DNA of 64,000 nucleotides, from positions 74,616,001-74,680,000 of the forward strand of contig NC_069371.1 in NCBI RefSeq assembly GCF_021730395.1. The letters are read 5' to 3'. Each line of letters opens with the position of its first letter. Position 1 is the first letter of the stretch. This document shows, piece after piece, positions 48,055 to 58,239 of the stretch. A model generated the notes under the pieces. It saw nothing but the letters and a program-made list of their open reading frames with translations, was not told the DNA's origin and made no database searches. The position numbers and the translations under genes were made by a program. This DNA comes from Mercenaria mercenaria (lineage: Eukaryota > Mollusca > Bivalvia > Venerida > Veneridae).

Positions 48055-48933
48055 CTCACCCTGTGACATTCGACGCTATTTTGATGGTTCAGCCAAATGC
48101 TTGTTGAAATGAGTCGTCTGATTAGTTCTAATAAAAGTAGATTTACGAAAATAAACATAGCAATATCGGAAATCCAAATATACAAAAAGATAAATGTAAG
48201 TAGGTCATCCTCAGATCTTCGTTTAGAGAAGTACTTTAGTCAGATTGAGAAAAAAATCTAAACTTTTATACAGTCAAAACCATGCATGTACAAACTGCTC
48301 TACTTAAAAGTTATAAATCAATATAATTGTAGACACATGGAATATATGCTGTGTGAAATGAAAACTATCCAGGCAGCACCATTACTCTTTACAAGGTAAT
48401 AATATTTAAAACAACATCGTACTAATAACTTGAGTACAATTGCACACAGGTACATGTACATTGCCATTTTTCATAAGACAATAGGGACAACTTATGATAA
48501 ATATTTGACAACTTAAGATAAATATTGGACAACTAAAAGATAAATATTGCACAACTATTGACGAGTATTAACTTACTAAGCTTAGTCATTGCAAAATATT
48601 GCTAAGACATTTGCGCGCTGATATTCGTGAAATTCAAAACATGGTTCTTGCTTTTCAATGAATTATCAGGATGATTTCAATGTGTTATCGAACTACTGAA
48701 AAGGTTACATGTCCTAAGTGAATTCCTGAAATATCTGCATGGAATATGACTGAAAAAAATAAGTTTATGCATCAATAACAAAAATAAAGTCGTTTTTCGA
48801 TTTACAAACCTCTTCTATATCTTAACACATTCAATATCTGCGCTCGAACAAACTCCGAATTGTTTTAACAAAAGCAATGGTAGTTTTACTGTGTTAGCCT
48901 ACAGGGATGTTTGTCCTTTTTTATATCCACAGC
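48055..48933. other. 3' flank of paralogue 4
   Basis: 48480-48550 has three short repeats of GATAAATATTG.ACAACT. No gene recognised. Confidence 0.45.
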
Positions 48934-49175
48934 CTAGTCGTCCACAACTTGTATAGGTGGGCCAGATTCATCCCTGCAGCTGAAGATTTAGGCGTCTTGA
49001 TTTCTGCAAAATACTAGTTGCAAAAATATAGTAATAGCGATCAATGCCATCACCCCTCCTCCACATCCCGCAAACGCAGACCCTAACGAGTCGTAAAATT
49101 TCACAGAAAGTTCGTTTTCTCTTAGATCTCCGCGTACCACGGCAAACATGAACACAGGCACCAACAAGAATAAAA
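48934..49175 (-). pseudogene. Claudin-like paralogue 4, exon 3 (premature stop)
   Basis: Host gene exon with acceptor TTTATTTTACAG at 49176. Frame continues as in paralogue 3: VLFLLVPVFMFAVVRG, loop DLRENELSVKFYDSLGS, helix 4 AFAGCGGGVMALIAITIFLQ then LVFC. A TAA codon at 48988-48990, after RNQDA, cuts off the last 17 residues (IFSCRDESGPPIQVVDD), whose frame is still open to the ancestral stop at 48934. Loss of the tail alone might be tolerated; together with the broken exon 2 it suggests decay. About 58 percent identical to paralogue 3 over the helices, by eye. Confidence 0.8.
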
Positions 49176-49744
49176 CTGTAAAATAAATTACAAGTTACTA
49201 AAAATATTCATTACACATGTTCAAGAAGCTTGTTGAAATTGAAAGAAACAAGTGAATGAAGTATTGCCATGCAATACAAAGTCCCCTACTGGAAAGCACC
49301 TAATTTTCTCTACTGCAGTATAACATAATGAACTGATATCTGTCAATGATGTATAAACAATATTGTACTACATATACAATATGTTATAACAACACACTTG
49401 GATTAAAATGTGCATATATAAAAACCCACAGTTGTTTTTAAATTGAATTGTTTTGGCTGATTATCTGATTATAAAAATGTTATCATGTAAGTTATTTATA
49501 GTAACAACAAAGGGAAATTAATCTTTAATAAAAAAAAAAAAAAAAAAATCTATATAATATAAGTCCACAAGAAACTCTTTACCAGGTAGAGATAGGTCAA
49601 AATACACCTAAAAATTGGATGTAACATGCATGCTGTACCACAGAAAAGTGGTCTCGATTTTTCTCTACCGCCAGTAATAAAAAGGTTACAATAAAATCTA
49701 TTTATAGTAACAACAAAGGGACGTAATTCTAAAAACAAGGGTGC
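49176..49744 (-). other. Paralogue 4 intron 2, unique part
   Basis: Contains A/T runs (A18 at 49532-49550) and nothing recognisable. Confidence 0.5.
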
Positions 49745-50690
49745 CTCATGGTGGTGAACATTTGGTCCAAGTTACATCAAAATCCCTCCATGCATGAAGA
49801 AGAAATGTTCCGTACAAAGTCATTCTTGAATTTGACCTTTGACCTCTAAATATGACCTTGACCTTAGACCTAGGGACCTGGTTCTTGCGCATGACATGTT
49901 GTCTCATCCAGGGGAATATTTGTGCCAACTGATATCTAAATCCTGCTTTGCATGACAAAGTTATAGACCGGACAGAAAAAAAATCCTCTTGACCTTTGAT
50001 CTCAAAGTGTGACCTTGACCTTTAAGCTAGGGTACTGGGTGTTGCGCATGACAAGTCGTCTCATCATGGGAAACATTTGTGCCAAGTAATATTAAAATCC
50101 CTTCATGGATAGCAGAGTTATGGACGGGACAGGAAAAAAACTCTGTTGACCTTTGACCGCCAATTGTGACCTTGACCTTTGAGCTAGGGGTCCGGGATTT
50201 GCGCATGACATGTCGTCTCATCATGGGAAACACTTGTGCTAAGTGATATTAAAATCCCTTAATGAATGTCAGAGTTATGGACCGGACACGAAACAGACCC
50301 TGTTCATGCTATGTTAACATTTGACAGCTAAGTGTGACGTTGACCTTTTAGCTAGGGGTCTGAAAGTTGTGCATGACACATCGTCTTATTATGAGGTACA
50401 TTTGTGCCAAGTAATATTAAAATCCCTTCATAGATGGGAGAGTTATGGACCAGACAGGAAAAAAGCCTTGTTGACCTTTGACCTCCAATTGTGACCTTGA
50501 CCTTTAAGCTAGGGGTCCTGATTTTGTGCACGACACGTCGTCTCATCATGGGGAACATTTGTGCCATGTAATATTAAAATCTCTTCATGGATGGGAGAGT
50601 TATGGACCGGACAGGAAAAAAGCCCTGTTGACCTTTGACCTCCAATTGTGACCTTGACCTTTGAGCTAGGGGTCCGGGATTTGCGCATGA
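49745..50690 (-). repeat. About 158 bp tandem repeat array, six units
   Basis: Units with GCGCATGACATGTCGTCTCA, TGGGAAACATTTGTGCCAAG, TAATATTAAAATCCCTTCAT, GGGAGAGTTATGGACCGGAC, TTGACCTTTGACCTCCAATT, GTGACCTTGACCTTTGAGCT (starts near 49887, 50044, 50203, 50371, 50529, 50683). The last unit stops abruptly at GCGCATGA inside exon 2 of paralogue 4. Minus-strand frames across it are repeat translations. Confidence 0.9.
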
Positions 50691-50776
50691 TACCATTTGT
50701 AAAGTGTAAAAAAGTGCAATCAACACTCCTAAAGTGTACAATGTCTGCGCTCGAACAAACTCCGAATGGTTGAACA
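50691..50776 (-). pseudogene. Claudin-like paralogue 4, exon 2 remnant
   Basis: Acceptor GTTTTCAG at 50777 and frame from exon 1 give VFNHSEFVRAQTLYTLGVLI then ALF, aligning with paralogue 3 VFSYSEVVRVETLYTIGLLI. A T run (six T against the ancestral CTGTTT) adds one base and shifts the frame inside helix 2. The exon then ends at the repeat array: the cytoplasmic loop and helix 3 start (about 29 codons in paralogue 3) are missing, with no donor seen. Unless a displaced copy exists elsewhere, this gene cannot make the normal four-helix protein. Sequence quality here is good. Confidence 0.75.
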
Positions 50777-51114
50777 CTGAAAACAAACATGAGTTTTATA
50801 AGTGACTTGTTTAGAACACAGAAAGAAATTGTTTAAGAAAGGGAAAAAGAAGTTTTACGTCAATGATCCACAAACAGCAATAGCGAAACTCAAGTTTGAA
50901 CTTATTCTTTTCTATTTAGGCGCGAAATAAGTTACTGTTACATGAACTGTTATTCAGAACAAAAATATCACAGGTCTATGTACTTGTATTCATTTTGATT
51001 CAAAGACTGTTGAACAGTCTGATATTGCAAAAGATATGCTTCAATTTAAAGGCACATGTAAAAAGTCTGATTTTTTAAAGTTCTTGAGATTTGTCTTGTC
51101 CAGATTGTTCTATG

Positions 51115-52500
51115 ACAAAGAATGTACAGTTAGAGTTGTCGTTTAGTTCGGACTGCCCAATAATGCATTATGTTCGGTCAAGATTTTTCAAATGTTGGGC
51201 ATATTTGGTCAGGGTTGTCCAACAGTGTATTATGTTCGGTTCAGATTGTGCTAATGTTGGGTATATTTGGTCCAGGTTGTCCTAAAGCGCATTATGCTTG
51301 GTCTAGTTGTCGTATGGTCGGGAATGTTTGGTCCTGGTTGTCCTATAGTACATTATGTTCGGTCTAGTTGTCCTATGGTCGGGTATGTTTGGTCCGGGTT
51401 GTCCTATAGTGCATTATCTTCGGTCGGGTATGTTTGGTCCGGGTTGGCCTATAGTACATTATGTTCGGTCTAGTTGTCCTATGGTCGGGTATGTTTGGTC
51501 CGGGTTGTCCTATAGTGCATTATCTTTGGTCTAGTTGTCCTATGGTCGGGTATGTTTGGTCCGGGTTGTCCTATAGTGCATTATCTTCGGTCTAGTTGTC
51601 CTATGGTCGGGTATGTTTGGTCCGGGTTGGCCTATAGTGCATTATGTTCGGTCTAGTTGTCCTATGGTCGGGTATGTTTGGTCCGGGTTGTCCTATAGTG
51701 CAATATTTTCGGTCTAGTTGTCCTATGGTCGGGTATGTTTGGTCCGGGTTGTCCTATAGTGCATTATGTTCGGTCTAGTTGTCCTATGGTCGGGTATGTT
51801 TGGTCCGGGTTGTCCTATAGTGCATTATGTTCGGTCTAGTTATCCTATGGTCGGGTATGTTTGGTCCGGGTTGTCCTATAGTGCATTATGTTCGGTCTAG
51901 TTGTCCTATGGTCGGGTATGTTTGGTCCGGGTTGTCCTATAGCGCATTATGTTCGGTCTAGTTGTCCTATGGTCGGGTATGTTTGGTCCGGGTTGTCCTA
52001 TAGTGCATTATCTTCTGTCTAGTTGTCCTATGGTCGGGTATGTTTGGTCCGGGTTGTCCTATAGTGCATTATGTTTGGTCTAGTTGTCCTGTTGTCGGGT
52101 AGGTTTGGTCCGGCTGGTCCTATAGTACATTATGTTCGGTCTAGTTGTCCTATGGTCGGGTATGTTTGGTCCGGGTTGTCCTATAGTGCATTATGTTCGG
52201 TCTAGTTGTCCTATGGTCGGGTATGTTTGGTCCGGGTTGTCCTATAGTGAATTATGTTCGGTCTAGTTGTCCTATGGTCGGGTATGTTTGGTCCGGCTTG
52301 TCCTATAGTGCATTATGTTCTGTCTAGTTGTCCAATGGTCGGGTATGTTTGGTCTGGCTTGTCCTATAGTGCATTATATTCTGTCTAGTTGTCCTATGGT
52401 CGGATATATTTGGTCCGGGTTGTCCTATAATGCATTATGTTCGGTCTGGATACCTAGTGGTCTGGGTTGTCATATTATTGTCTGGTATATTCGGTTGTTC
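51115..52500. repeat. 61 bp minisatellite, about 22 units
   Basis: The unit is GGTCGGGTATGTTTGGTCCG, GGTTGTCCTATAGTGCATTA, TGTTCGGTCTAGTTGTCCTAT. It divides into two related 30-31 bp halves. Units in the middle are nearly identical, and those at both edges are degenerate. Also present in intron 1 of paralogue 2 (28225-28565). Confidence 0.95.
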
Positions 52501-52544
52501 TACTGTTCTGTATGCTCTGTACTGATTATCGTATTTAGTTCGGG

Positions 52545-53395
52545 TGGTCCTACAGTGCATTGTGTAAGCTCCGAATCGTCTGTCCTATAGTCCATGGTCT
52601 GTGTAGTCCTACAGTGCAGTGCGTAAGCTCCGAATCGTCCGTCCTATAGTCCATGGTCCTTGTAGTCCTACAGTGCAGTGCGTAAGCTCCGAATCGTCTG
52701 TCCTATAGTCCATGGTCTGTGTAGTCCTACAGTGCAGTGTGTAAGCTCCGAATCGTCTGTCCTATAGTCCATGGTCCTTGTAGTCCTACAGTGCAGTGCG
52801 TAAGCTCCGAATCGTCTGTCCTATAGTCCATGGTCTGTGTAGTCCTACAGTGCAGTGCGTAAGCTCCGAATCGTCTGTCCTATAGTCCATGGTCTGTGTA
52901 GTCCTACAGTGCAGTGTGTAAGCTCCGAATCGTCTGTCCTATAGTCCATGGTCCTTGTAGTCCTACAGTGCAGTGTGTAAGCTCCGAATCGTCTGTCCTA
53001 TAGTCCATGGTCTGTGTAGTCCTACAGTGCAGTGTGTAAGCTCCGAATCGTCTGTCCTATAGTCCATGGTCCTTGTAGTCCTACAGTGCAGTGTTTAAGC
53101 TCCGAATCGTCTGTCCTATAGTCCATGGTCTGTGTAGTCCTACAGTGCAGTGTGTAAGCTCCGAATCGTCTGTCCTATAGTCCATGATCCTTGTAGTCCT
53201 ACAGTGCAGTGTGTAAGCTCGAATCGTCCGTCCTATAGTCCATGGTCCTTGTAGTCCTACAGTGCAGTGTGTAAGCTCCGAATCGTCTGTCCTATAGTCC
53301 ACGGTCTGTGTAGTCCTACAGTGCAGTGTGTAAGCTCCGAATCGTCTGTCCTATAGTCCATGGTCTGTGTAGTCCTACAGTACAGTAGCTTCGGT
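52545..53395. repeat. 59 bp minisatellite, 14 units, two alternating types
   Basis: The unit is TAAGCTCCGAATCGTCTGTC, CTATAGTCCATGGTCTGTGT, AGTCCTACAGTGCAGTGTG. Two subtypes differ at TCTGTG (A) versus TCCTTG (B), in order ABABAABABABBAA. It shares TCCTATAGT and GTCCTACAGTGCA words with the neighbouring 61 bp array, suggesting derivation from it. Minus-strand open frames are repeat translations. Confidence 0.95.
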
Positions 53396-53542
53396 CCGGA
53401 TGGGTGCACAAGAACGCTACGTACACATTGAAATGAGAATATTTTAAATTTTAAAATTTCTTTTCTTACATTTAAACTGATTAAGCTATCTCAAAAATTA
53501 AACTAAATATCTTACAAATATGTCATTATTTATATAGCTCAC

Positions 53543-54056
53543 CTAATCCTGCACCATGAAACACGAACCGATCGTCTCCAACTTTTTCCATTTCCCCTAT
53601 TTCAATCTTCTCATAATTAGTATTGTCTTCTCCATAAATACCATCAATCGTTCGGTACGTCATCGTTTCACACACAGTGTTCCTGCCGTCGTGCTCATAA
53701 CACTGAGTGACATACCATAGAGCATAGTCCTGGTACACATTGTGTAAATAGCTAGGAGTTTCACTGTCATAATATAATGCATATGAACTTTTGTGCAATC
53801 TCTGATTAGCTTTAATTGTCAACCAACCAGGGGCAACAAACCCAACAAGCAACAACAGTACGCCTACGAGATTTATCCAAAATAGGAAACCTGCCATTCG
53901 AACAGCTCCACGTTTCTTCATAGTTGCTTGTTTGTCTTTCTTGTTGTTAGTTTGTTGTGAAACTTGATTTCCTGTGGCGAACTTGCCTTGTGGTGAATTC
54001 TGTTCCGGATGTAAAAGTTGATCAACCGTGTTCTCGACATTTTCTGTTGTATCCAT
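53543..54056 (-). CDS. Claudin-like paralogue 4, exon 1 (intact)
   Basis: 514 nt, the same length as in paralogue 3, starting MDTTENVENT (54056) and ending GAGLG at a GTGAGC donor. Helix 1 is MAGFLFWINLVGVLLLLVGF then VAPGW; the loop has DYALWYVTQC and C nine residues later. The loop-coding DNA is almost base-for-base that of paralogues 2 and 3, including silent sites. An AG (TTTTTAACAG) sits 10 nt before the ATG as in paralogue 2. The exon itself is intact although exons 2 and 3 are damaged, so it could still be transcribed or spliced to something else. Confidence 0.85.
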
Positions 54057-54436
54057 TCTCCTCTCTCTGTTAAAAAATATTTTCATATCAATAATATGTC
54101 AATTTGCAATTTAAGTAACTTATGATTAATGCATGCTAACTCAGGCCACTTTTTGTGGACCAGCTTGAGCACGAGCGCACTTTTTTGCATGAAATCAGAT
54201 TAGTTATTGGAACGGACTCGATAACGTATTTCTTAAAATTCAAGTCTTTAGAAAATCGAACTATGATTAAAGTTATTCTCGAATCAATTTAATTCTTGTT
54301 TTAATACTTACAGTTTAATGGGTATGTTGTATGTGTTGCACAGTAGAACTCTTTCATTACCTTATATCTTAAATTACAAACATAAGAAGTACTCATAACC
54401 CAATAGATCTACGTAATTTCTTTACATTTAAAACCA
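54057..54436. other. 5' flank of paralogue 4
   Basis: Aligns with 29261-29680. Shared ATTAATGCATGCTAACTCAG, GAGCGCAC, ATTCTTGT.TTAAT and CAGTTTAAT.GGT. Candidate region for an untranslated exon or promoter. Confidence 0.6.
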
Positions 54437-54727
54437 ACCCGCCCGCTTAGCTCAGTAGGGAGAGCGTCGGCCTGCGGATCGGGGGGTCGCGAGTTCGATC
54501 CTCGGGCGGGGCGTATGTTCTCCGTGACTATTTGATAAACGTCATTGTGTCTGAAATCATTAGTCCTCCACCTCTGATTCATGTGGGGAAGTTGGCAGTT
54601 ACTTGCGGAGAACAGGTTTGTACTGGTACAGAATCCAGAAACACTGGTTAGGTTAACTGTCCGCCGTTACATGACTGAAATACTGTTGAAAAACGGCGTT
54701 AAAACCAAAACAAACAAACAAAAAAAA
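54437..54727 (+). mobile_element. tRNA-derived SINE, family S2, clean full copy
   Basis: tRNA-like head: GCTTAGCTCAGTAGGGAGAG (A box) and GAGTTCGATCCTC (B box). Body: CTCCGTGACTATTTGATAAA, CATTGTGTCTGAAATCATTA, GTTGGCAGTTACTTGCGGAG, AACAGGTTTGTACTGGTACA. Tail: TACTGTTGAAAAACGGCGTT, then AAAACAAACAAAC. Serves as reference for the copies at 9008 and 41927. It is absent from the paralogous site upstream of paralogue 2, so it was inserted after that duplication. Confidence 0.92.
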
Positions 54728-55413
54728 CATTTAAAACCCCTTCCCTATCTTCTTATATCATGCCATTTTTGTTCAATCAATAAACATTCAATACATATTT
54801 CTCATTGAGTTTTCATTTACGGTATAAAATACCGTGGTTTCTTCAGATAGATGTACTAGTATACGCCAAAAATGCACCATTTGCTGTACGGATAAAGTAC
54901 GGACAGCCCTGCTACACACATGCGCTTTACATTAATGGTCCCAGATACGCTCCTGAATGCCTAAACTTCATTTTTTCTTGGGTCTCAACAATACTAGCTC
55001 TTGCATTAAATATATATTATTCAGGTAACCAGTAGGTCTACAACTGATTGTCTGATACATACTTAACGTTAGCTGCCTACTATGTATACGTAACGTCAAC
55101 ATAAATCGCCCTATTATACTGGATGTATGCACGTATTGAGTGTACTAAGTTTAGGGTTAGGTTTAACGTAGGTCTAATAGTGTACAGTTAATGCGTGCGT
55201 ACATTCAATGCTGGAGATTTAATGCCATACGTTACAACAGTTACCGTAGATGTACATCTCTCGTTCTAATAAAAAATCAATATGTTAAACACACTAAGTA
55301 GCAAGATCAGAAGAAAATAAATATCCAATATCTTTTCTCGCCTTAGACGCGATTTGCTGACCTTTTTCCTCAGCACGGTAACAATTTTCATGTATTGATG
55401 TAGGCCAATGAGA
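54728..55413. other. Upstream region of paralogue 4
   Basis: 55070-55260 aligns with parts of 32098-32350 (ACGTCAACATAAATCGCC/ATAGGGGCGATTTATG in opposite orientation is only partial). No gene. Confidence 0.4.
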
Positions 55414-55482
55414 AACTAATTAACAATTACAAATGGCGTTTTCACAAGTAAGGTAGAGCATCCAGTTGGTAACTGTCAATAG
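55414..55482. promoter_or_regulatory. Conserved upstream block, paralogue 4
   Basis: CTAATTAACAATTACAAATG then GCGTTTTCACAAGTAAGGTA, strongly matching 32501-32572. See that entry. Confidence 0.4.
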
Positions 55483-55600
55483 TCATTCTAACTGGCGCTA
55501 CTGCAGATCTGTGATTTATGTGAGTTTTCTCTTCTTACTTCTAAGTTCTGAGTAAAAGAAAACATACTTCTTCGGACGGTTGTTATTTTTATTTAAAATC

Positions 55601-55845
55601 TATATGAGCCGTGCCATGAGAAAACCAACATAGTGGCTTTGCGACCAGCATGGATCCAGACCAGCATGCGCATCCGCGCAGTCTGGTCAGGATCCATGCT
55701 GTTTGCTTTTAAAGCCTATTGGGATTGGAGAAACCGTTAGCGAACAGCATGGATCCTGACCAGACTGCGCGGATGCGCAGGCTGGTCTGGATCCTTGCTG
55801 GTCGCAAACCCACTATGTTGGTTTTCTCATGGCACGGCTCATATA
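55601..55845. mobile_element. Palindromic element, clean copy B
   Basis: Arms TATATGAGCCGTGCCATGAG ... CTCATGGCACGGCTCATATA are exact reverse complements. Here both arms carry GTGCC/GGCAC where copies A and C carry GCGCC/GGCGC. Confidence 0.92.
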
Positions 55846-56454
55846 AAAAGGTAACTGAAAGAAAGGTAATATCTTACTATGTTTCCTTTCTCAGGTCGTT
55901 CTCAGAGACAGACCTAGGACCTAGAATTAGGAAGGGCGCGGAGTTTCTCGGTGGGGAATACCTCAAATGGTGAAATCTTACGTATATTTGATATATTTGA
56001 GCACAAATATTTAAGACAATGTCACCTTTTAAACTTGTAAATTTTCAACAACAAAAAAAACACAAAAAAACAAACAAAAAAAAAAAAAAAAAAAAAAAAG
56101 TTTCTCTGACATCACTCAGTAATTATAGCCCTAAATAGGCCTACTAGCCTACTAATATAAAATTTTGTGAGCGAGGCTAATTAATCAAGCCAGTTGTGCA
56201 ATGTTTCATTTTGTTTTAAACAGGCTATTATAAGCAGATATTTTTAACAAATTTGAAAGTGCTATTTCTAGATGTATACAAGGCGCTAAATATTACGTCG
56301 ATGTGACGTCAATATCGTTGTGAAGAGTTATAAGCATTGCTAGTCTAGTTATATTAGAATGACTGATATATCAATTTCAAGTATTAAAACCTCACACCTG
56401 CTGGAAGTTAGGTTCTAGAGTACATAAATATTGAAAATACTATTGATACGGTTT
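55846..56454. other. Intergenic DNA
   Basis: Contains an A-rich run at 56048-56100. Nothing else identified. Confidence 0.5.
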
Positions 56455-56457
56455 ATA

Positions 56458-56497
<40 letters not shown>

Positions 56498-56893
56498 CCA
56501 GATTTATATAGCGCCCTTTTCATGATCAATTTCAGGTTCAAAGGCGCTTTACATCACACAAGGCGCATAATTCATCCTCTACTAGTACAGACACAGAGCG
56601 ATCTGACCAGAGGGACAGAGTGAGACAAAGCCCCCACGACAGAGAGATCAGAAATCAGATACAGGCTTGTCCGGCTAACTTAGCCTAGCTCGTTGCGAAT
56701 AGACAGCCTGGTTCTTTAACGTGCCCAGTGTATAGCACTGATACACGCAAGGATTGCCTGGGTTCCTGACCAGTACACCTCTAGTTGGGTGGGAAACACT
56801 GAAATTTCCGAGTAGCTGCCGGGGATCGAACCCAGACCTCAGGATTGGAAGGCCAGTGTGCAAACCACTGAGCTATCCGTCCACCCAATATAA
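56455..56893 (-). mobile_element. tRNA-derived SINE, minus strand, with (AAT)n tail
   Basis: Read on the minus strand: head GGATAGCTCAGTGGTTTGCA (A box) and CTGGGTTCGATCCCCGGCAG (B box), body through TTCAGTGTTTCCCACCC and TCAGTGCTATACACTGGGCA, then GTAAAGCGCCTTTGAACC, GGCGCTATATAAATCTGGTA and an (AAT)n tail (56455-56500). The GCGC-containing 3' end is of a type shared by many marine invertebrate SINEs. Confidence 0.85.
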
Positions 56894-57059
56894 ACTGTGA
56901 TTATATTTTAATTCCTAATTCTTTAATTCTGTTACAGAAATCTATGCCGTGCAACACGTCATTGAATGAAAGAGAACTGAATTAATATATGGTAAATCTG
57001 GTAATTAGATCTTCTCAAATTTGACAGGAGTAATATTCTCATTTTAGATACTTGTAACT
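56894..57059. other. Intergenic DNA
   Basis: Nothing recognised. Confidence 0.4.
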
Positions 57060-57370
57060 ATAGCAACTTAACATTATGTTCCGGTAATCTCATAACCACT
57101 TTAAGCACTGTTGACAGAAGTTTGGTTTAAACATTGCAATAGCTACCAAGAAAATTAAATATTAGAATAATTCTTAGAAAACTATTTATTTCTGATAAAA
57201 TGTTTAATGTATCATGTACATATATGTACTGTAGTCAAAAAAAAGTCAAAAAAATAAAATAAACTGTGAAACTATAATTTTTGTATCAAGGAATAAATTC
57301 AGCTGACCCACACAAGCAGCAGGTTAACATTCACGCTTGAAAAAAGCAACAAAAACAATTTTGATATACT
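57060..57370. repeat. Segmental duplicate of 33691-34010
   Basis: Upstream limit of the block shared with paralogue 2; see that entry for the shared words. Confidence 0.75.
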
Positions 57371-57842
57371 TGGAATTTGTACACAAGATGAGTACATTTG
57401 TATGAAACAGGTAATGGAAATATAGAGCTGAAGGGTTGCTTCGAAAAATCCAACAAGTACATGTACATTTAATTATATGCAAGATGCAACAAGGGGTATA
57501 TGGAAGACAAAGGGGTGTGGATGCTTGGAAAGTCAGTTAAAAGCAATGATAAATATCCCAACGGGAAAGTCACGCTTCAAACACGCCGTTTCATAAAACA
57601 TGTGGGAGACAAGCATTTTCAAAATTATCTTAAAATAAAGACATTAAAGAAAATCATTTGATATAAAAAGAAATAATGAAACCTTGTTATTGATATTCAA
57701 TTCTTTAATTTCTGCTATCAGACTGTGCCTAAACGGTAAGATGTTTTCCAAAAAGGCAAACATGTCCAAAACAAAAGAATGTTTCATTTTTCAGTTAATG
57801 ATTTAAAAGTCGGAAAACGTACCTTTTGTACAAAATACAATC

Positions 57843-58045
57843 ATAATTGAACCGCGCCATGACACAACCAACATAGTGCATTTGCGACCAGCATGCATCC
57901 GCGCAGTCTGGTCAGGATCCATGATGTTTGCTAACAGATTCTCTAATTGCAAAAGGCTTTGAAAGTGAACCGCATGGATCCTGACCAGACTGCGCGGATG
58001 GTCGCAAACGCACTATGTTGGTTTTCTCATGGCGCGGCTCAATTA
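57843..58045. mobile_element. Palindromic element, clean copy C (shortened)
   Basis: Arms AATTGAACCGCGCCATGACA ... CTCATGGCGCGGCTCAATT, flanked by AATT on both sides. Part of each inner arm is missing (203 bp against 235-245). Confidence 0.88.
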
Positions 58046-58239
58046 TCGAATTTACGATTTGCTGAATGTACACCGTCTCAAATAACATACAACACAACCC
58101 GATTTAATAAGGCGAAATGACAACAGCACAACAGCTGCAATTAATGTAATGTAATCGATGAGAGGGACAGAATAGAGACATGGTCATACAATAACTAATT
58201 CATAACTAACAATGGTATGGCTACAATAAAATTAGGTAC

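Larger units (their letters stand above)
50777..53542 (-). other. Intron 1 of paralogue 4 (2.8 kb)
   Basis: From GTGAGC donor (53537-53542) to GTTTTCAG. Much longer than in paralogues 2 (0.9 kb) and 3 (1.06 kb), because of two minisatellite arrays. Confidence 0.75.

Noticed and set aside
49745-50790. Several 70-93 codon minus frames with MFPMMRR and KVKVTIGGQRS
   Set aside because: They translate the 158 bp repeat array; only the end at 50691-50776 is real exon.
51115-52500. CRISPR-like direct repeats
   Set aside because: Tandem units have no unique spacers, and this is eukaryotic DNA.
51091-53302. Open frames of 60-90 codons across 51-53.3 kb
   Set aside because: They are translations of the 61 bp and 59 bp minisatellites; their peptides simply repeat with the array period.
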